From NCBI GenBank assembly GCA_016206995.1, contig JACQQN010000039.1, positions 1-7,198 on the forward strand: DNA of 7,198 bases, in the 5' to 3' direction. This document shows, piece after piece, positions 7,001 to 7,198 of this stretch. Both the position numbers and the translations under genes were made by a program. The stretch's first letter is position 1. Every line of letters begins with the position of its first letter. Under the pieces are notes generated by a model. It ran no database searches. It was given only the letters and a program-made list of their open reading frames with translations, and was not told the origin of the DNA. This DNA comes from Candidatus Omnitrophota bacterium (GTDB lineage Bacteria > Omnitrophota > Omnitrophia > Omnitrophales > Abzuiibacteriaceae).

Positions 7001-7198
7001 TTCGGCACTCCGCGCAGAACTCGATGTTCTGCGCTTCGCAATTCGGACATTTGCGCGATTGGCACAAAGTCCAGCCCCAACCTACCTTTGAATGATGGTG
7101 GAAGGGTTGGGGCAGTACCGACCTCCCGATTTATATTTCCAAAAGGATTCTCTGATGAAGGTCGGTGCAGAATAGTGCTTGGCAGACCAGCCAAGCGC
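1006..7198 (-). CDS. pckG: Giant fusion protein containing GTP-dependent phosphoenolpyruvate carboxykinase (5' end off the right edge)
   Basis: One frame stays open for over 6.1 kb to a TAG at 1008-1006. Residues below are counted from a TTG at 7194, which has no visible Shine-Dalgarno; the frame is still open at the edge, so the true start is probably outside. Order: repeat-encoded linker (1-118); GTP-class PEPCK (about 119-770), which converts oxaloacetate plus GTP to PEP, CO2 and GDP; unassigned segments about 778-945, 971-1164 and 1169-1317; beta-rich region 1322-1680; helical or coiled-coil region 1770-1823; repeat-encoded stretch 1813-1857; alpha/beta domain about 1885-2062. No signal peptide or membrane segment is visible, so it is probably cytoplasmic, unless the missing N-terminus says otherwise. 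Normal PEPCK is only about 600 residues, so this is a striking fusion. The motif [RKM][SAP]ELR occurs at most segment junctions. A frame error joining separate genes is unlikely over so long a clean frame, but an assembly chimera cannot be excluded. Confidence 0.8.
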   Translation of the reverse strand, partial: RLAGLPSTILHRPSSENPFGNINREVGTAPTLPPSFKGRLGLDFVPIAQMSELRSAEHRVLRGVPKPWGSGRQADDKIASKSELPPARSELRTFVSLAPIAPRAELRVASKDSHGSEFSNPKITGLSLENHSDVRRFIAEYAQRLGATNVEVIDASDDDRLLREAEQGKELIKLPDGNYYARSHPKDVARTEERTFVSTPDPDDQGSFNNWKMAGEQTLATVHNLMEGSAKGKTIYAIPFLMAVPDSEFAKVGVQLTDSRYVAVNMIRMARVGKVALEEIARKKDFIKAVHVTGDLDKIYEKLEKTKEDDRHFISFPHDGLVLSYGSAYGGNALLAKKFLALRQASYDARKEGWLAEHMMIIGIEDLQTKTTKYIAAAFPSASGKTNLAMLTPPDDLKDRYRVHLIGDDIAWLRPGKDGRIYAMNPENGFFGVVPGTNWETNANAMKAIGPGTKTIFTNVAINEKTGELWWEGKTEAPPGFTGYREGDVTYSPQQHYQHWLAGKEVPKPNFDGWRDWQGNYIQDRTLEDMSKPWAHPNSRFTTAITNAPNLSPHFEDPKGVPIDIILWGGRVRDREPLIRELSNIASGVYDGFVMGVETTAAAAGKVGVLREDPFAQRPFYAYHEADHSAHFLKVMERLSHPPRFFHVNWFRKGKDGKFIWPGYSENLRPILWAIARTEGNGEGVKTPLGVIPTIDASEFDGARKDGVLMTRKMKEDALLISADSLPNWRDEIFTRRAKWLRDPKRSNKVDPKIMEQQTKLEANWPDFEEALQRSELRGDGIVEIPDGKITRITKGVFAKRVGDELTIKSRLKNVSVRPGKAKLAKGKLILVFAGDSTHIGTIYERLPEIEGVNFVVTGANVSQVVANREFALYLDLLMDKEANVVFNISVTGEAMASRLGFGPGFASLYDQLVAKFNAHPSTGPKMTYRELINLGKGLIRATRNQASRSASAERSFRQRTDPPWRRSELRNLVVITEAGASRQFLSKQGLLQVAQTAILTAARQFIVRPNAKSPTYISGFREGSLLYGYSYRFDQAVENNGTVIEFNISKGQIKHLWGKILVLPATIQSFQMFSQNILKAIGQFPDQFNLRTEDLEEKLLPYIAEGLLRFLEQPAAYPFEIGKVKLQVSFVPVSDTIYDFFVSVPKFKTLNHLSIAQGEITTQKPELRSDHDVTNVLPEAATRLLQKGRTIPLVYKTKHLKNPIVVQLTAVEVRRGLGRTIRWDNANGVFAFTSDEVGNSIESAQEVLGYAQTNEGAGMHIWRGESIAETISPEELLQKVLEGAVSYNRSLDRFLLVSDSAPQIKPETKTGSNGAPRSELRQELLPLVTPMPAQFSDNFLHTGKGYSQVIGSPTREGLKGVRMHGVKQGKYQLRWDFLTEKIWDVIRLKPAVDVSDQKIVLEFEPSEFEKLPDEITIEFKNKSGNTIQMATILKTEIQNFSWKTSLYEDFGALGEIAIVVEKASQKAGVVIINRVYVEPRENDVIDPVAGKRPIVIENLKRLGGEPGVHVRYDQRAFQTSQFSDLELPNKPVGIQHAGISLLTAPEGGAAILDLQPNTVRLDEARKIRVTIAAPEDGRIPTKGFYIWVADTTDTKKAAIAVSVNSNTIISMTDREIVVEVPLNNQTYFRLSGPTAGLKDFGLISHWVSLLFHPGHFGAKEQSGYSEEFTILNVGLVLNERIVASKSSSGAQRIVYRPEATEVVKKAKASLPTRRHISESGFEVTVFTEKENENDVPFRVLVGGSLVFDFKNGRVQDISGIGVKDHHVTDAQVESLGELFKQLADENSQDKEIFDSIVKKVEALRSELRKEIGRIADSVERIGKTVIASSEGARQSKIASALPRNDQNLNAKRHTLYAGDVSELASLNAENAIDQDALLEVKRELKEIYSYQVQNISRRNLKTLSQTAQTVRARVFGAGLNSFAFGAARQVLEREDGPVVFFVTDIREEQAIRSLAHDIDRFNERVLIIQLDDIQGALQVAKQFLLERENLVGFDLFGLNGTSDKGVLGEFEELLREAGVDEKNIDAIYFEDPSGFFARYGISRMLSEKILQVANDLKNAVMA
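1009..1557 (-). other. C-terminal alpha/beta domain (residues about 1880-2062)
   Basis: A clear alternation of strands and helices is visible: RARVFGAGL (1911-1919), PVVFFVTDI (1937-1945), helix 1946-1959, RVLIIQLDD (1964-1972), helix 1973-1986, LVGFDLFGLNG (1990-2000), helix 2003-2017, and DAIYFEDPSG (2025-2034), ending in a helix. This resembles a Rossmann-like or flavodoxin-like sheet. No family is recognised. The frame ends ...LKNAVMA followed by TAG. Confidence 0.45.
1624..1758. repeat. In-frame nested palindromic element R3 (135 bp, residues 1813-1857)
   Basis: The core palindrome GTCATTGCGAG (1660-1670) pairs with CTCGCAATAAC (1712-1722) with one mismatch and encloses GCAATC (1682-1687) and GATTGC (1691-1696). 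It is flanked by two arrays of four 7-bp units. On the left (plus strand) these are AGCGTAT, AGCGTAT, GGCGTTT, AGCGTTT (1624-1651). On the right (minus strand) they are AGCGGAT-type units (1758-1731). The whole is exactly 45 codons on codon boundaries, and the core is 21 codons. GTCATTGCGAG palindromes are common dispersed intergenic repeats; here one is translated as VIASSEGARQ...PRND. It lies 12 bp beyond an SELR motif. Confidence 0.75.
1726..1887 (-). other. Helical or coiled-coil segment containing RSELR (residues about 1770-1823)
   Basis: Residues 1770-1823 show heptad-like spacing of hydrophobics among many charged residues (LGELFKQLADENSQDKEIF, then IVKKVEALRSELRKEIGRI), typical of a long amphipathic helix. 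Here the SELR at 1805 lies within a helix, so at this one site it may be fortuitous or part of a coiled coil instead of a linker. The C-terminal half of this helix is encoded by the 7-bp tandem array of the nested repeat. Confidence 0.45.
2155..3231 (-). other. Beta-rich region, possibly two beta-sandwich domains (residues 1322-1680)
   Basis: Strand-turn patterns dominate. The first part (about 1335-1480) includes YQLRWDF (1371-1377), KIVLEFEP (1398-1405), EITIEFKNKSG (1414-1424), EIAIVVEKA (1455-1463) and VVIINRVYVEP (1469-1479). The order resembles jelly-roll or galactose-binding-like carbohydrate-binding modules, where a bound ligand is contacted by a sandwich. The second part (about 1505-1680) repeats the theme with KIRVTIAAPEDG (1566-1577), GFYIWVAD (1583-1590) and EIVVEVPL (1615-1622). 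The fold is inferred from pattern only; no ligand residues can be named. Confidence 0.4.
3244..3690 (-). other. Unassigned segment between PELR 1165 and SELR 1318 (residues 1169-1317)
   Basis: About 120 structured residues: helix around 1178-1187, strands IPLVYKTKHL (1191-1200) and PIVVQLTAVEVRR (1203-1215), VFAFTSDEV (1229-1237), helices 1240-1250 and 1272-1285, and a terminal strand RFLLVSDS (1293-1300). It ends in a Lys/Thr/Gly/Pro-rich linker (1301-1316, APQIKPETKTGSNGAP) leading directly into RSELR, which supports reading that motif as a domain border. No family is recognised. Confidence 0.4.
3703..4284 (-). other. Unassigned segment between SELR 967 and PELR 1165 (residues 971-1164)
   Basis: It starts NLVVITEAGASRQFL and contains a helical stretch (983-1004), a beta-rich middle (YISGFREGSLLYGYSYRF, 1016-1033; GTVIEFNISKGQ, 1041-1052), an amphipathic helical region (1067-1112) and a final strand pair (KVKLQVSFVPV, 1123-1133; YDFFVSVPKF, 1138-1147). 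This looks like a folded mixed alpha/beta domain with no motif I can tie to a known family. Confidence 0.4.
4299..4353. repeat. GC-rich palindromic patch in the coding sequence (residues about 948-966)
   Basis: TCCGCCA (4299-4305) pairs with TGGCGGA (4322-4328), and CTGGCGGA recurs at 4343-4350. CGCTC (4334-4338) pairs with GAGCG (4349-4353). The 60 bp from 4301 hold about 68% GC, well above the flanking coding sequence. The patch encodes an Arg/Ser-rich, low-complexity linker (SRSASAERSFRQRTDPPWRR) immediately before the SELR at 967, so it looks like an inserted repeat used as a linker. Confidence 0.6.
4345..4863 (-). other. Unassigned segment after PEPCK (residues about 778-950)
   Basis: This segment lies between SELR motifs at 774 and 967. 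It opens with a short beta-like region (IVEIPDGKITRITKGVF...), then a buried-strand pattern KLILVFAGD (827-835), another strand NFVVTGAN (853-860), helices, and a strand NVVFNISVTG (883-892) followed by a Gly-rich LGFGPGFASLYDQL (899-912). The alternation suggests an alpha/beta, Rossmann-like fold. No nucleotide-binding signature is complete and I do not recognise the family. Confidence 0.45.
4879..6840 (-). other. pckG: GTP-type PEPCK domain of the giant protein (residues about 119-772)
   Basis: Family signatures occur in the expected order: YARSHPKDVAR (179-189, phosphate/substrate arginines), SAYGGNALLAKK (326-337, substrate loop with the metal-ligand lysine region), GWLAEHM (352-358, metal-ligand His357), FPSASGKTN (378-386, kinase P-loop), GDDIAW (406-411, metal-binding aspartates), NPENGFFGVVPGT (424-436), HPNSRFT (535-541), HVNWFRKG (646-653) and FIWPGYSENLRPI (658-670). 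These mark the GTP class, not the ATP class. Three departures from the usual enzyme stand out. The P-loop cysteine is Ser382. About 35-40 extra residues separate WWEG (469-472) from HPNSRF. The normally well-conserved FGYNFGKYLAHWL-like stretch reads YAYHEADHSAHFL (620-632). All main catalytic Lys, His, Asp and Arg positions appear kept, so activity is plausible. The domain ends right before the SELR at 774. Confidence 0.92.
6889..7198. repeat. Train of eight hairpins inside the coding frame (residues 1-102)
   Basis: Consecutive inverted repeats tile the region: 7175-7198 (GTGCTTGGC/GCCAAGCGC, one wobble), 7115-7168 (10-bp stem around ACCGACCT), 7074-7113 (GCCCCAACC/GGTTGGGGC), 7045-7072 (imperfect, loop GATTG), 7012-7034 (GCGCAGAAC/GTTCTGCGC, loop TCGAT), 6985-7006 (9 bp, one wobble, loop CCAT), 6922-6944 (CCTCAGCTC/GAGCTGGGG by pairing, loop CGATC) and 6889-6911 (CCTTGGCGC/GCGCCAAGG, loop GATTG). 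Several have 9-bp stems with 5-nt loops. GC over 6871-6990 is about 62%, against about 42% in the adjacent PEPCK-coding 120 bp. The frame stays open throughout, giving a Pro/Ser/Arg-rich linker with four ELR/SELP-like motifs. Confidence 0.75.

Larger units (their letters stand above)
1771..7047 (-). other. Recurrent [RKM][SAP]ELR motif set in the giant protein
   Basis: SELR is encoded at 7036-7047 (residue 50), 6922-6933 (88), 4864-4875 (774), 4285-4296 (967), 3232-3243 (1318) and 1771-1782 (1805). Variants are AELR at 6877-6888 (103) and PELR at 3691-3702 (1165), plus SELP at 6943-6954 (81). The residue before is Arg in most copies. The motifs at 774, 967, 1165 and 1318 fall between structured segments, 153-198 residues apart. 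Serine is encoded by TCC, TCG, TCT, TCT, AGT and AGC, and leucine by TTG, CTG, CTT and CTC, so the amino-acid string is kept although the DNA differs. Confidence 0.7.

Noticed and set aside
7048..7050. ATG at residue 49 as the true start of the giant protein
   Set aside because: No Shine-Dalgarno lies upstream, it falls inside a hairpin, and the frame is open on both sides, so a start beyond the window is more likely.
7074..7113. GCCCCAACC/GGTTGGGGC as an integron attC site
   Set aside because: The arms superficially resemble the RYYYAAC/GTTRRRY core sites but have four pyrimidines instead of three, no second pair of core boxes is visible, and no cassette structure or integrase is present.
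6889..7198. CRISPR array
   Set aside because: The repeats are variable hairpins without a constant repeat length or unique spacers of uniform size.

Overview
The window reads as accessory-rich DNA from an uncultivated bacterium. Intergenic GC is low to medium. Both genes run on the minus strand, and short palindromic repeats are unusually dense, both between genes and inside the large gene. A giant multi-domain protein plus dispersed palindromes fits large-protein lineages such as Omnitrophota (OP3) or related candidate phyla. That placement is an inference from style, not from a marker gene.

Layout, in the direction of transcription (right to left). (1) From the right edge to 1006 there is one uninterrupted reading frame of more than 2062 codons, truncated at its 5' end by the window. 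Its first ~115 codons are a chain of hairpin-forming repeats. Next comes a complete GTP-type phosphoenolpyruvate carboxykinase (residues about 119-770), then at least five segments I cannot assign to a family: two mixed alpha/beta or helical blocks, a block with a beta-rich start, a long beta-sandwich-like region, a predicted coiled coil and a C-terminal alpha/beta domain. A short motif, [R/K/M]-[S/A/P]-E-L-R, recurs at the junctions of these segments. (2) The 752-bp intergenic region (254-1005) is largely tiled by inverted repeats. It also holds a good sigma70-like promoter (743-771, minus) and an intrinsic-terminator-like hairpin (483-521). (3) From 253 to the left edge is the start of a secreted protein with a clear Shine-Dalgarno sequence and signal peptide.

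How the parts may relate. PEPCK is a central gluconeogenic/anaplerotic enzyme, and here it is embedded in a much larger polypeptide whose other parts are unknown. I see no evidence that the secreted protein is functionally linked to it; it has its own promoter. Its long leader contains a terminator-like hairpin between promoter and start codon, which could attenuate expression.

The most unusual content is the combination of an ELR-type motif punctuating domain boundaries and palindromic repeats carried in frame within the same coding sequence. The repeats form a train of hairpins at the N-terminal end, a GC-rich patch at residues ~946-966, and a 135-bp nested element at residues 1813-1857. 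The latter recalls the Rickettsia palindromic elements, which insert in frame into genes.
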